A DNA stretch of 64,000 bases from Streptomyces sp. L2 (lineage in GTDB: Bacteria > Actinomycetota > Actinomycetes > Streptomycetales > Streptomycetaceae): assembly GCF_004124325.1 (NCBI RefSeq), contig NZ_QBDT01000001.1:4340001-4404000 (forward strand), read 5' to 3'. The notes under the pieces are model-generated. The model searched no databases, was not told the origin of the DNA, and saw nothing but the letters and a program-made list of their open reading frames with translations. Below, one piece after another: positions 54,257 to 63,193 of this stretch. Positions within the stretch are counted from its first letter, which is position 1, and each line of letters opens with the position of its first letter. Both the position numbers and the translations under genes were made by a program.

Positions 54257-54910
54257 CTACCGATCCCTCCCGCACGCATACGCCAACGGCGAGATCAACT
54301 CCTCCGCATCCGGCAACCACCGATTCGCCGGAGTAGGCCGGCAGGCCCACTGCACGGCCCCCCGCGAAGCGAACCGCGTAGGAGGCGCGGCCACATACCC
54401 CCCCTCCCCCAACGGCACGAGATCCAGCGAAGCGACCGACCACCCCAGCTTCCGCACCAGCTCGGGCACCTTCACGGAAGCCCCCGGCAGCACGAAGAAC
54501 TGCATCCGCCGGTCCGGCGTGAGCGTCACCGGCCCCAGCGTCAGCTCCATCCGCTCCATCCGGGCCAGCGCCAGGAACCCCGCGCTCTCCGGGACGGACA
54601 ACGCGTCGAACGTCCGCCCCGTCGGCAGCAGGATCGACGCCGTGGGCTGCTTCTGCCACATGCGGCGGGCCACCGTCGCACTGCCGGTCGCCTGCGCGGC
54701 CCAGTCGGGGCGCGTGGGGTGCGCACCCGGCGCAGGACAGGTCGCGTCGCCGCAGGAGCAGTGCTGCACCCCGTCGACGGCTTCCAGCCAGGTGCCCGGG
54801 AACACGTCCCAGTGGCGCTCCTCGGCATAGCGCACGGCGGTTTCCAGCAGCGATTCGCCGCGCTGCTGCGGAATCTGAGCGGTTTCGGCGCCCGCGATCG
54901 TCTCTTCCAC
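54257..54910 (-). CDS. Bifunctional DNA primase/polymerase N-terminal-domain-like protein
   Basis: 217 residues. ESLLETAVRYAEERHWDVFPGTWLEAVDGVQHCSCGDATCPAPGAHPTRPDWAAQAT is the typical opening of the prim-pol domain in Streptomyces, with Cys/His residues resembling a small zinc knuckle. The catalytic DxD and the rest of the primase core are not evident; ILLPTGRTFDALSVPESAG and LGEGGYVAAPPTRF follow. It is a widespread standalone form in Streptomyces, perhaps no longer a polymerase. The start is uncertain: GTG 54910 preferred, GTG 54934 possible. Confidence 0.75.
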   Translation of the reverse strand: MEETIAGAETAQIPQQRGESLLETAVRYAEERHWDVFPGTWLEAVDGVQHCSCGDATCPAPGAHPTRPDWAAQATGSATVARRMWQKQPTASILLPTGRTFDALSVPESAGFLALARMERMELTLGPVTLTPDRRMQFFVLPGASVKVPELVRKLGWSVASLDLVPLGEGGYVAAPPTRFASRGAVQWACRPTPANRWLPDAEELISPLAYACGRDR

Positions 54911-55098
54911 GCTCAACTCAACTCCCGCACCCACCTCCGGTTACGGTCCCGGCGCGCGCGGGGGAGGAGCATCGATCCCGCACCAGGGGCGCATGGGTGC
55001 ACGGCCGGGGGCGCGCGGGGGGAAGCGGGCCCTGAGGTGGGTAGCCAGGGGTGGGGTCGGCGACAGCCTTTACCCCGGCAAACCGCATATGTCAGGCA

Positions 55099-55127
55099 TT
55101 GACGCTATGTCAGCTGGGCAGTGATCT
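55099..55127 (+). promoter_or_regulatory. Promoter of the TPR regulator gene
   Basis: TTGACG (55099-55104), 17-nt spacer, TGATCT (55122-55127). ATGTCAG occurs twice around the -35 box (about 55089 and 55107), a possible operator. Confidence 0.5.
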
Positions 55128-55187
55128 TCACGGCCGGAACCCTTCCGGCTGGATCTTTTCGCTCCAGGGGTTCGCAGGGGGTAGCAC

Positions 55188-56573
55188 ATGGCCGCAAGGC
55201 CTCTCGTGGCGAGGCAGCCCAACGAACGGCTGCAGGCGCTCATCCAGGAAGCGGGGTGCTCGAACGCCGGGCTGGCCCGGCGGGTCAACATGTGCGGGTC
55301 CGAGCACGGACTCGACCTGCGCTACGACAAGACGTCCGTGGCCCGCTGGCTGCGCGGCCAGCAGCCGCGGGGCCGGGCCCCCGCGATCATCGCGGAGGCG
55401 CTCGGGCGCAAGCTCGGCCGTACGGTCACGATCGACGAGATCGGCATGGCCAACGGCAAGAACCTAGCCTCGGGAGTGGGTCTCCAGTTCTCGCCGACGG
55501 TACTGGGGGCCATCGAGCAGGTCTGCGAGCTGTGGCGCAGCGACGTGGGGCGCCGGGACTTCCTGTCCGGCTCCTCCGTCGCCGCCTCCGCGCTGGTCGA
55601 ACCCAGCCGCGACTGGCTGATCTCCGTGCCGGACGCCCAGGTGGCCCGGCAGGCGGGCCCGCGCGTGGGCCGCTCCGACGTGGCCGCCGTCCGCGCCATG
55701 ACCCAGGCGCTCACCGGCCTCGACCACACCTACGGCAGCGGGCACGTCCGGCCCGTCGTCGTGCACTACCTCAACAGCGTCGTCTCCGGGCTGCTCGCGG
55801 GGTCGTACCGGGAGGCCGTCGGCCGGGAACTCTTCGCCGCCGTCGCCCGGTTGACCGAGCTGGCCGGCTACATGGCGGTGGACACCGGGCAACCGGGCCT
55901 GGCCCAGCGGTACTACATCCAGTCCCTGCGCCTCGCCCAGGCCGCCGGCGACCGTGGCTACGGCGGCTACGTCCTCGCCGCCTCCATGAGCCACCTCGCC
56001 GCCCAGCTCGGAAACCCGCGCGAGATCGCCCAGTTGGCGCGCGCGGCGCAGGAAGGGGCACGCGAGCGGGTCACCCCGCGCGTGGAGGCCATGTTCCACG
56101 CCGCCGAGGCCCGCGGGCACGCGCTGCTCGGCGACACCCGCGCCACCCAGGCCGCCTCCGGGCAGGCGCTGGCGGCGATGGAGCGGGCCGACGCGGCGAG
56201 CGGCGACGACCCGGTGTGGATCGCCCACTTCGACGAGGCCTACCTGGCCGACGAGTTGGCGCACTGCCACCGTGACCTGGGGCAGGCCGAGGCGGCGGCG
56301 CGGTGCGCCGAGCAGTCGCTGGCCGGACACCCCGAGTCCCGGGCCCGGCGCCGGGCGATCGGCTACGTGCTGCTCGCCACGGCCCAGGTGCAGCAGCGGG
56401 AGATCGAACAGGCCTGCTCCACCGGGATGAAGGCGGTCGAGCTGCTCGGCGGCCTGCGCTCCAACCGGGGCGCCGAGTACCTCGAAGACCTCCAGCAGCG
56501 CCTGGAGCCCTTCCGGGAGGAGGCGGTGGTACGGGAGTTCGGGGCACGGCTGGATCTTCAGCAGGCGGCCTGA
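55188..56573 (+). CDS. NsdA-like HTH-TPR regulator
   Basis: 461 residues. An N-terminal helix-turn-helix-like part (RLQALIQEAGCSNAGLARRVNM ... DKTSVARWLRGQQPRGRAPAIIAEALGRKLGRTVTIDEIGM) resembles the NsdA family of differentiation and antibiotic regulators. The rest is tetratricopeptide-like helices (GQPGLAQRYYIQSLRLAQAAGD, MFHAAEARGHALLGD, DLGQAEAAARCAEQSLAGHPE). The TPR part probably binds a peptide or protein. Start ATG 55188 with AGGGGG upstream. Divergent from the prim-pol-like gene. Confidence 0.82.
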   Translation: MAARPLVARQPNERLQALIQEAGCSNAGLARRVNMCGSEHGLDLRYDKTSVARWLRGQQPRGRAPAIIAEALGRKLGRTVTIDEIGMANGKNLASGVGLQFSPTVLGAIEQVCELWRSDVGRRDFLSGSSVAASALVEPSRDWLISVPDAQVARQAGPRVGRSDVAAVRAMTQALTGLDHTYGSGHVRPVVVHYLNSVVSGLLAGSYREAVGRELFAAVARLTELAGYMAVDTGQPGLAQRYYIQSLRLAQAAGDRGYGGYVLAASMSHLAAQLGNPREIAQLARAAQEGARERVTPRVEAMFHAAEARGHALLGDTRATQAASGQALAAMERADAASGDDPVWIAHFDEAYLADELAHCHRDLGQAEAAARCAEQSLAGHPESRARRRAIGYVLLATAQVQQREIEQACSTGMKAVELLGGLRSNRGAEYLEDLQQRLEPFREEAVVREFGARLDLQQAA

Positions 56574-56602
56574 ACGACCACCCGAGGACCACCTCTGAAA
56601 GA

Positions 56603-56664
56603 GCCCCGCGGGCGCGAGATCGCGAAAGGTGCCGTAAACAGCGCATCGCGGGGCGGTTTTGTTA
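56603..56664 (+). terminator. Terminator of the TPR regulator gene with T-rich tail
   Basis: GCCCCGCG (56603-56610) pairs with CGCGGGGC (56647-56654), enclosing a smaller hairpin CGCGA-GA-TCGCG, and is followed by GGTTTTGTTA. One of the few intrinsic-type terminators in the window. Confidence 0.75.
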
Positions 56665-56773
56665 CCGCGGTCACAGGGAAGAAGGTCGCGCCCAGTGCTG
56701 CGTGGCAACGGGCTCCGGGGACCCGGTAGCGTGAGCCGACGATTCCGAAGGTCCCCCATTCGTAGGAGTCCCG

Positions 56774-58528
56774 GTGACGCAGAGTGGACAGGGCGAGGAG
56801 CCCTCGGCGCGGCCCGCGCACGAAGGCATCGTGCTGCCCTCGGACGGAGGGGAGCCGTTGCTGCCGGGCATGTCCGCCGCGCCCGCGCCCGCTCCCGCCG
56901 CACCCGCCGGCGGGCAGGCCTGGGGCGGCCCCTGGGGCCCCGGGCAGCAGTCCCCGCAGCCCCAGCCGGGCCAGGGCTGGCCCCCGGCGGCCGCCCAGCA
57001 GTGGTCCCAGCCGGAACCCCCGCACACCACCGGCCCCGGCCCCCTGCCCCCCGAGGGCGCCCCGGCACCGCAGTACGACAGCCAGCCGTACGCCGGCGGC
57101 CGGCCGTACGGCGCCGCGGCCCCCGGCCACGAACTCCCGACCGGTACCGGCAACGGCACGGGCCCGCAGCCCTACGGCACCGGCGGCGACGCTCCCTCGT
57201 ACGGTGCGCCCCAGCCGCAGCCCTCCTACGGCGCCCCCGACCCGTACCAGCAGCAGTACGCGCCCCACGGGCAGCACACGGGCGCGCAGGCCGCTCCGCT
57301 GCCGCAGGCCGCGCCCGGGATACCGGGGGCCCCGCCGGGCCCGGCCGGTGCCGGGAACGAGGCCGCGACCCAGTACCTCCCGCCCGTGCCACCCGTACAG
57401 ACGGGCCCGGCGGGCCACGCCGCGGACGAGGGCGCGACCCAGTACCTGCCTCCGGTCCCCGCCGGTTTCGCGCCGATGCCGGCGCCCGGCGCCGGTGCCG
57501 GGCCCGCCGACGAGGGCGCCACCCAGTACATCCCCCCGGTCGCGCCGGGCGCGATGCCGCCCGCGTCCGCCGGGGACGTGAACGGCTACCCCGGCCAGGG
57601 CGTGCCGCCCCAGCACGGCGCGGGTCCGGCGCACCCGGACTCGCAGGCCACCCAGTACATCCCGCCGGTGGCCGGTGACCGGCAGCAGCCGCCGGCCGGG
57701 TTCGAGAACCTCTTCCGCAGCGAGCCGGGCGGTCCGGGACAGCCGGGTGGTCCGGGTCTCGGTGAGGGTCCGGCCGGGGCCACGCAGCAGCTGCCGGTGC
57801 AGCCCGCCGCCGGCTACCCGGGCGCCGGCCCGGCGCAGGTGCCGTACCGCCCGGTGAACGACGACGACGTCGACCAGGGCGGCCGCCGGGGCGGTCGTAC
57901 CGGATCGCGGGTGCCGTTGATCGCGGCCATCGGCGTCGCCATCGCCGTGCTCGGCATCGGTGCCGGGGCGATGCTCAGCGGCGGCGGGGGCGACAAGCAG
58001 AGCGACGACAACAAGCCCGTCGCCGACTCCAGCCCGACCGCGGCCCAGAACTCGGCCTCGCCCGCCGCCGACCCCGGCAAGCAGCAGGCGATCGCCCTCG
58101 ACAAGCTGCTCGCCGACAGCGGCAGCAGCCGGGCGTCGGTGATCAAGGCGGTGGCCGACGTGAAGGGGTGCGACAACCTGAGCCAGGCCTCCTCCGACCT
58201 GCGTGACGCGGCCAGGCAGCGCGGCGATCTGGTGACCCGGCTGGGCAAGCTGTCCGTGGACAAGCTGCCCGACCACGCGGCCCTGACCACCGCCCTGACC
58301 AAGGCCTGGCGGGCCTCCGCTGCCGCCGACAACCACTACGCGGCCTGGGCGCAGCAGGTCGGCGGCAAGAAGGGCTGCCACAAGGGGCACGCCCGTCCCA
58401 CCGGCCAGACGCAGGCGGGCAACCGGGAGAGCGGTGTGGCCAGCGGGCAGAAGGTGAAGGCGTCCGCGCTGTGGAACACCATCGCGAAGAAGTACGGGCT
58501 GACCGAGCGGCAGCCGACCCAGCTCTGA
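56774..58528 (+). CDS. Single-pass membrane protein with repeated TQY(L/I)PPV motifs
   Basis: 584 residues. A long Pro/Gly/Ala/Gln-rich cytoplasmic part (1-380) contains EATQYLPPVPP (about 198), GATQYLPPVP (about 221), GATQYIPPVAP (about 249) and QATQYIPPVAG (about 292), plus ATQQLPV (about 336). One membrane helix lies at about 381-403 (VPLIAAIGVAIAVLGIGAGAML). The extracellular part is Ser/Ala-rich then helical, with two Cys (GCDNLSQ and GCHKGH) that could form a disulfide. The TQY repeats look like short linear motifs for a binding partner; Thr could be phosphorylated by a Pkn-type kinase. Function unknown. Confidence 0.8.
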   Translation: MTQSGQGEEPSARPAHEGIVLPSDGGEPLLPGMSAAPAPAPAAPAGGQAWGGPWGPGQQSPQPQPGQGWPPAAAQQWSQPEPPHTTGPGPLPPEGAPAPQYDSQPYAGGRPYGAAAPGHELPTGTGNGTGPQPYGTGGDAPSYGAPQPQPSYGAPDPYQQQYAPHGQHTGAQAAPLPQAAPGIPGAPPGPAGAGNEAATQYLPPVPPVQTGPAGHAADEGATQYLPPVPAGFAPMPAPGAGAGPADEGATQYIPPVAPGAMPPASAGDVNGYPGQGVPPQHGAGPAHPDSQATQYIPPVAGDRQQPPAGFENLFRSEPGGPGQPGGPGLGEGPAGATQQLPVQPAAGYPGAGPAQVPYRPVNDDDVDQGGRRGGRTGSRVPLIAAIGVAIAVLGIGAGAMLSGGGGDKQSDDNKPVADSSPTAAQNSASPAADPGKQQAIALDKLLADSGSSRASVIKAVADVKGCDNLSQASSDLRDAARQRGDLVTRLGKLSVDKLPDHAALTTALTKAWRASAAADNHYAAWAQQVGGKKGCHKGHARPTGQTQAGNRESGVASGQKVKASALWNTIAKKYGLTERQPTQL

Positions 58529-58559
58529 CGCGGGCGCGCCCGCGGGAGTAGGCCGGGGG

Positions 58560-59948
58560 TCAGCCCAGGTCGGCGCTGCGCAGGACCGCCGTCGTGTCGG
58601 TGGCCGTGTGGTCGTCGCGTGCGGCGACCAGGCGGCCGTCCCGGACCACCTGGAGGGTCACCTCGGCGTTGGCCAGGCGGGAGAGGCCGATCGTGGCGAG
58701 CCGGCCCTCGAAGGGCCAGCTCAGGGTGGGGGTGAGGCCGCCGGTGGAGACCTTCAGGCCGTCGTCCAGGGTGTGCCGCACGGCGGCGGCGGTCACGTCC
58801 CCCGAGCCGATCCGCTCCAGGACGGCCCGCAGCACGGTGTAGGCGATCCAGGTCGTCTGCACGCCCGCGTCGCCGGCGTCGACGCGGTTGTCGCCGAACG
58901 CCTCCTCGCTGATCACCTTCTTCATCGGGTCCCAGCGGGCGTCCGACGTCACCGGGTACCAGCCGGCGACGTACGCCCCCTCGTACGGCCCTGACGCCCC
59001 GCCCGTCGCGTTGATCACCGTCTGGTCGACGCTGCCGAGCACGGTCGCCGTCCGCACCGCGCGGGAACCCCGCCGCGGTCCGGCGGAGGCGTCGTCGCGG
59101 GAGGCGTCGTCGCGGGAGGCGTCGTCGCGGGCCCGCCGGAACGAGTCCATGAAGGTGTCGGTGTGGTCCCCGAGCGCGGGCACGACACAGCCGGCCTTCC
59201 CCAGCCCCGCGTCCGCGTCCGCGTGCCGCATCGCCCGCCGCGCCTGGCCGTCGTACTCGGTGGCGTCCTCGGCGGCGAGCTGGTCGGCCGCCGGGGCGTG
59301 CCCGCCCGCCTTCAGGCCGGCGTCGAGCAGCGGGGGCAGTTCGTCGCCCGCGATGCTGTCGGGACGGACCAGGGAGACCGGGCCGCAGGTGTCCGCGAGG
59401 GCCCGGCCAAGGCCCGCCAGCAGGGCGGGCTGACCGCCGTTGACGGGGTAGGAGTACATGTTGGTGAACTCGTCGTTGGTGACGCCGTAGCCGCCGAGGT
59501 AGGCGATGCCGGCGGACTCCAGCGGCGCCATGTAGGAGTCGGCGTACTGGCTGTACGACCCGACGACCGCGACCGCGCCCTCGCGCACCGCCCGCCGGGC
59601 ACAGGCCGCCGCGCCCACGCTGTTGTCGTGGTCGTTGCAGGTCAGCACCCGCAGCCGATGTCCGGCGACGCCGCCGTGGGCGTTGACCCAGCGGGCGTAG
59701 GCGAGGGCGACGGCGGGCATGCCGGGCTTGTTGGTGGCGTCGGTGCCCTGCGGGGCCCAGGTCATGACGGTGACCGGGGCGCCGTCCCCGGAGCCCCCCG
59801 TGGCACCGAGGACGGTTCCGCACCCGGCGGTCAGCGACAGGCACGCTGCGAGCGCGCCCGCCGAGAGCGCGGCCCTGCGGACGCGCCGGGGAAGGGAGGG
59901 AAGGAACGTGCGCGTGCTGCGGGGGCGTCGCCTGCCGGTCATGGACAC
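58560..59948 (-). CDS. Branched-chain-amino-acid-type ABC substrate-binding lipoprotein
   Basis: 462 residues. Signal peptide with basic start and lipobox LTAGC (C43). The mature protein is a type I periplasmic-binding fold (Peripla_BP_6): VTVMTWAPQGTDATNKPGMPAVALAYARWVNAHGGVAGHRLRVLTCND, then AVAVVGSYSQYADSYMAPLESAGIAYLGGYG. No permease genes adjoin, so it may serve a distant transporter or as a sensor. Residues about 274-288 are a DDASR tandem repeat (see 59086). Start GTG 59948 has GGGA 6-7 nt upstream; ATG 59942 is possible. Confidence 0.83.
   Translation of the reverse strand: MSMTGRRRPRSTRTFLPSLPRRVRRAALSAGALAACLSLTAGCGTVLGATGGSGDGAPVTVMTWAPQGTDATNKPGMPAVALAYARWVNAHGGVAGHRLRVLTCNDHDNSVGAAACARRAVREGAVAVVGSYSQYADSYMAPLESAGIAYLGGYGVTNDEFTNMYSYPVNGGQPALLAGLGRALADTCGPVSLVRPDSIAGDELPPLLDAGLKAGGHAPAADQLAAEDATEYDGQARRAMRHADADAGLGKAGCVVPALGDHTDTFMDSFRRARDDASRDDASRDDASAGPRRGSRAVRTATVLGSVDQTVINATGGASGPYEGAYVAGWYPVTSDARWDPMKKVISEEAFGDNRVDAGDAGVQTTWIAYTVLRAVLERIGSGDVTAAAVRHTLDDGLKVSTGGLTPTLSWPFEGRLATIGLSRLANAEVTLQVVRDGRLVAARDDHTATDTTAVLRSADLG
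59086..59130 (-). repeat. 15-bp in-frame tandem repeat in the binding-protein gene
   Basis: GAGGCGTCGTCGCGG three times exactly; it encodes DDASR-type units on the minus strand, in a surface loop. Confidence 0.85.
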
Positions 59949-60059
59949 GGACGATCCCGCACCGGCTTCAACCCGGGGGTGACCGTGGGTCGACGCGAGG
60001 TGACAGCGAGGTGAATTACGGGGGCCGGTGCGGGCCTGGCGGTGCGGAACGTACGATCG

Positions 60060-60560
60060 ATGACCGTGCAAGGTTCGGAGAACTCTTCCCGTCGTGGCCG
60101 TCGCTCCTCCACCATGGGCGGCATGCCTGTGAACGACATGCCGTGGTGGCGCTGGCGCAGCAACGTGCGCTCGGCGCTGCACATGCTCTCCGATCCGGCG
60201 TTCCAGCGGGACGTCTGGCTGGCCGGCGCCGACGGGTTCGGCGACGTCACCGACGCCGTGTACCGGCTGGTGGAGGACACCTGGCTGGACAACTGGTCCG
60301 CCGAGAAATACGTCGGCACGATCTTCCGGGACTCGCAGGAGGCGGCCCTCGTCGACACCGCCGTGCTGCGCGTGCTGCGGATCATGCACCAGGTCGGGCC
60401 GGACGCGCCGGTCGCCGCCTACCTCGAACACCAGGCGTGGCCCGAGGCGGTGCAGGCCGCCCGCGACGCCCATGTGCGGATGGCGGCGAGCGACGGGGAG
60501 GACCCGGACACGGCGCCGCGGAACCTGGAGGTCCTGCGGATCATGACGCGGTCCGCGTAG
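60060..60560 (+). CDS. SCO4402-like conserved actinobacterial protein
   Basis: About 166 residues; no catalytic motif. The core MPWWRWRSNVRSALHMLSDPAFQRDVWLAGADGFGDVTDAVYRLVEDTWLDNWSAEKYVGTIF and the helical remainder are recognisable as a Streptomyces family named after SCO4402. Function unknown. The start is uncertain: ATG 60060, 60114 and 60123 are all possible, and MPVNDMPWW (60123) may be the true conserved N-terminus. Confidence 0.78.
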   Translation: MTVQGSENSSRRGRRSSTMGGMPVNDMPWWRWRSNVRSALHMLSDPAFQRDVWLAGADGFGDVTDAVYRLVEDTWLDNWSAEKYVGTIFRDSQEAALVDTAVLRVLRIMHQVGPDAPVAAYLEHQAWPEAVQAARDAHVRMAASDGEDPDTAPRNLEVLRIMTRSA

Positions 60561-60645
60561 CCCGTCTGGAACGGCGGTTCGGGCGGGCGTCCGTCCTGCG
60601 GGACGGGCGGTCGTGGCCGTGGGCCCGTGTGGGACCCTGTGGTGC

Positions 60646-61527
60646 ATGAACGAGCAGTCCACGTCAGCCGCGGCCGCCGCCGATCAGTACGTCCTCACCC
60701 TGTCCTGCCCGGACAAACAGGGCATCGTGCACGCCGTGTCGAGCTACCTGTTCATGACCGGCTGCAACATCGAGGACAGCCAGCAGTTCGGCGACCACGA
60801 CACCGGTCTGTTCTTCATGCGGGTGCACTTCTCGGCGGAGGCGCCGGTGACCGTGGACAAGCTGCGGGCGAGCTTCGCGGCGATCGGTGACTCGTTCCAC
60901 ATGGACTGGCAGATCCACCGGGCCGACGAGCGGATGCGGATCGTCCTCATGGTCAGCAAGTTCGGGCACTGCCTGAACGACCTGCTGTTCCGGGCGCGGA
61001 TCGGGGCGCTGCCGGTGGAGATCGCGGCGGTGGTGTCGAACCACACCGAGTTCGAGGAGCTGGTGGGGTCGTACAACGTGCCGTTCCACCACATCCCGGT
61101 GACGAGGGAGACCAAGGCGGACGCCGAGGCCCGGCTGCTGGAGATCGTCCGCGAGGAGCGGGTCGAACTGGTGGTGCTGGCGCGGTACATGCAGGTCCTC
61201 TCCGACGACCTGTGCAAGGCGCTGAGCGGGCGGATCATCAACATCCACCATTCGTTCCTGCCGAGCTTCAAGGGGGCGAAGCCGTATCACCAGGCGCATG
61301 CGCGGGGTGTGAAGCTGATCGGCGCCACCGCGCACTACGTCACCGCGGATCTCGACGAGGGGCCGATCATCGAGCAGGAGGTCGAGCGGGTGGGACACGA
61401 CGTCACGCCGGACCAGCTGGTCGCGATCGGCCGTGACGTGGAGTGCCAGGCGCTGGCGCGCGCCGTGAAGTGGCACGCGGAGCGAAGGATTCTGCTCAAC
61501 GGGCGCCGGACTGTGGTCTTCGCCTGA
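60646..61527 (+). CDS. purU: Formyltetrahydrofolate deformylase
   Basis: 293 residues. An N-terminal ACT domain (YVLTLSCPDKQGIVHAVSSYLFMTGCNIEDSQQFGD) is followed by a formyltransferase-like hydrolase domain with VLMVSKFGHCLNDLLFR, VVSNHTEF, HSFLPSFKGAKPYHQA (catalytic His) and TADLDEGPIIEQ (catalytic Asp). It hydrolyses 10-formyl-THF to formate and THF, balancing one-carbon pools. ATG 60646 gives the normal N-terminus; the ribosome-binding site is weak. Confidence 0.95.
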   Translation: MNEQSTSAAAAADQYVLTLSCPDKQGIVHAVSSYLFMTGCNIEDSQQFGDHDTGLFFMRVHFSAEAPVTVDKLRASFAAIGDSFHMDWQIHRADERMRIVLMVSKFGHCLNDLLFRARIGALPVEIAAVVSNHTEFEELVGSYNVPFHHIPVTRETKADAEARLLEIVREERVELVVLARYMQVLSDDLCKALSGRIINIHHSFLPSFKGAKPYHQAHARGVKLIGATAHYVTADLDEGPIIEQEVERVGHDVTPDQLVAIGRDVECQALARAVKWHAERRILLNGRRTVVFA

Positions 61528-61554
61528 GGAGGCGGGACTTCCCGCCGCCGGCGA

Positions 61555-61605
61555 CTGCGGGTGCGTGGTGGCTGGTCGCGCAGTTCCCCGCGCCCCTTAC
61601 GGGGC
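61555..61605 (-). repeat. Dispersed REP-like element, copy A5 (inverted)
   Basis: On the minus strand it reads CGCCCCGTAAGGGGCGCGGGG, then GAACTGCGCGACCAGCC and ACCACGCACCCGCAG. It begins 28 bp after purU and may terminate it. Confidence 0.75.
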
Positions 61606-61629
61606 GCTGTGCTTCCGCGGCGTTTTTGC

Positions 61630-61812
61630 CTGCGGGCGCCTGGTGGCTTGTCGCGCCCGCGCGGCGGAGCCGCACATCGATACAGTCCCGCGCCACTGGG
61701 GGGTTGTCGTGCCGTGGGCTGCCTGGCGCCCCCAGGCGACCGCGCGTGTCGTCCCACCCAGCCGCGGGCATGCGTGCCGCCAGGGGCGGCACGGGTGGGC
61801 GCGGCGGCACCT
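61630..61812 (-). repeat. Large compound REP-like element, copy A6 (inverted)
   Basis: Contains GGCGGAGCCGC, the CGCGCCACTGGGGGGTTG block, CGCGGGCATGCGTGCCGCC and GGCGGCACGGGTGGGCGCGGC. Blocks and order match the inverse of 48428-48592. With copy A5 it fills almost all of the 337-bp spacer between purU and the anti-sigma gene; no gene is seen there. Confidence 0.7.
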
Positions 61813-61864
61813 TGGCAGCGCCTGGAAGTTGAATGTGCCCCCGGCCCACTGTGGCAGCGGTGCG

Positions 61865-63193
61865 TTACATGCGGCTCAGCGCTGCCGCCGCGCAGAGCAC
61901 GTCCCTGATGGCTGTGGCGTCGCCGTCCTGGCCGGCCGCGGCGTCGTCAGGCGGGATTCGGCCCGCGGCCAGGCGGCAGAACTCGATGTCGTCCAGGGCG
62001 ACATGGGCCACGGTGACCTCGGCGGAGCCGGCCGCGGCGGGGGAGTCGAGGGGGATCAGCCACTCCCCGCCGCCCGCGCCCTCGATCTCCAGCCGCAGGC
62101 TCCGCCCCGGACGCCCCGCGGACACGAGGTGTGGGGCCGCCCCGGGCGCGGACAGTCCTGCCCGGCGCCGCTCGGCGAGCGCGGCCGGCAGCATGCGGGC
62201 GGCCAGGTCGATCATCCGGTGCAGGTGCGCCGGCGCGGGCGCCTCGTAGGGATAGTCCACCGCCTCCGCGATGTCCTCCGCGTGCACCCAGCACTCGAAG
62301 GCCCGGTCGACCATCGCGTCGTACAGCGGCAGCTCGAACTCGCCGTACGGCACCGTCAGTCCGCCGGCTCCGCTGCCGGTGAACGACACGGTCCGTACGA
62401 GGCCGTGGCTCTGCTCCCGCCAGGGTGCCCGCACCGAGGCGGTCGGCGGGAAGCGGGACCCCTCCCAGAACGCCTCGGTCCGCGCGGCCGGTCCCGCCTT
62501 CTCCGCCGCTCCGGCGACCTCCGTCAGCGGGTCGTCAAGTCCCAGCGCGACCGCGACCAGTCCGTCCACGGACAGCAGGTGGGCGATCACCCCGGCCACG
62601 GTGGTACGGCGGCTCGTCGCGGCCCCGCCCTCGAACCACCGCAACCGCACCGGCGCGTGCCACTCCGCGTCCCCGAAGTCCTGCAGCAGCGCGTCCAGTC
62701 GGGCGGTCTCGGCGTCGTACGGCGCCGCCCACTCGGGCACGGGGACGTGCGGCGGCCGGCGGTCCAGGCAGCTCTCCAGGACCCGGGCCCGCAGGGAGGG
62801 GTCCAGATCGAGGCTCTCGGGCCCGCGCAGCAGGCCCACCGCCTCCCGCAGCCGCAGCGCCTCCTCCGCGCAGGCCCCGCAGTCGCCCAGGTGGTCCTCC
62901 ACGGCCGCCGTCTCCGCCGCCGAGCAGGCGGCCAGCGCCCAGGCGCCCAGCAGCGATTTCAGGACATCGTGCGAGAGGTCGAGCGGCACGGGCACCAGGT
63001 CTCCCGGGTCGGGCAGCGGCAGCCCACCGTCCTCGACGGAGGCCCGGGGCGTGGGTATGCGGGGCGGCCGGGGCGGCTCGCCGCCACCGGGCACGTGCGG
63101 TACGCCGCCCGAAGCGCCCCCATTTCCCCCGATTTCGCCGATGTCACCCGTTTCCTCCGAGAAGTCCCGTTCGGCGCCCGTGTTCTCGCTCAC
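61865..63193 (-). CDS. ZAS-type anti-sigma factor with MDMPI-like C-terminal domain
   Basis: 442 residues. A disordered start (Gly/Pro-rich, 1-65) is followed by an anti-sigma domain with the zinc motif H101-x3-C105-x2-C108 (VEDHLGDCGACAEEA). The rest (about 155-440) looks like a mycothiol-dependent maleylpyruvate isomerase/DinB-like bundle (DALLQDFGDAEWHAPVRLRWFEG, VAGVIAHLLSVDGLVAVALG, FECWVHAEDIAEAVDYPY), so it may sense thiol or redox state. No membrane helix, hence cytoplasmic. GTG start overlaps the sigma-factor stop by 4 bp, coupling the pair. Confidence 0.88.
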   Translation of the reverse strand: MSENTGAERDFSEETGDIGEIGGNGGASGGVPHVPGGGEPPRPPRIPTPRASVEDGGLPLPDPGDLVPVPLDLSHDVLKSLLGAWALAACSAAETAAVEDHLGDCGACAEEALRLREAVGLLRGPESLDLDPSLRARVLESCLDRRPPHVPVPEWAAPYDAETARLDALLQDFGDAEWHAPVRLRWFEGGAATSRRTTVAGVIAHLLSVDGLVAVALGLDDPLTEVAGAAEKAGPAARTEAFWEGSRFPPTASVRAPWREQSHGLVRTVSFTGSGAGGLTVPYGEFELPLYDAMVDRAFECWVHAEDIAEAVDYPYEAPAPAHLHRMIDLAARMLPAALAERRRAGLSAPGAAPHLVSAGRPGRSLRLEIEGAGGGEWLIPLDSPAAAGSAEVTVAHVALDDIEFCRLAAGRIPPDDAAAGQDGDATAIRDVLCAAAALSRM

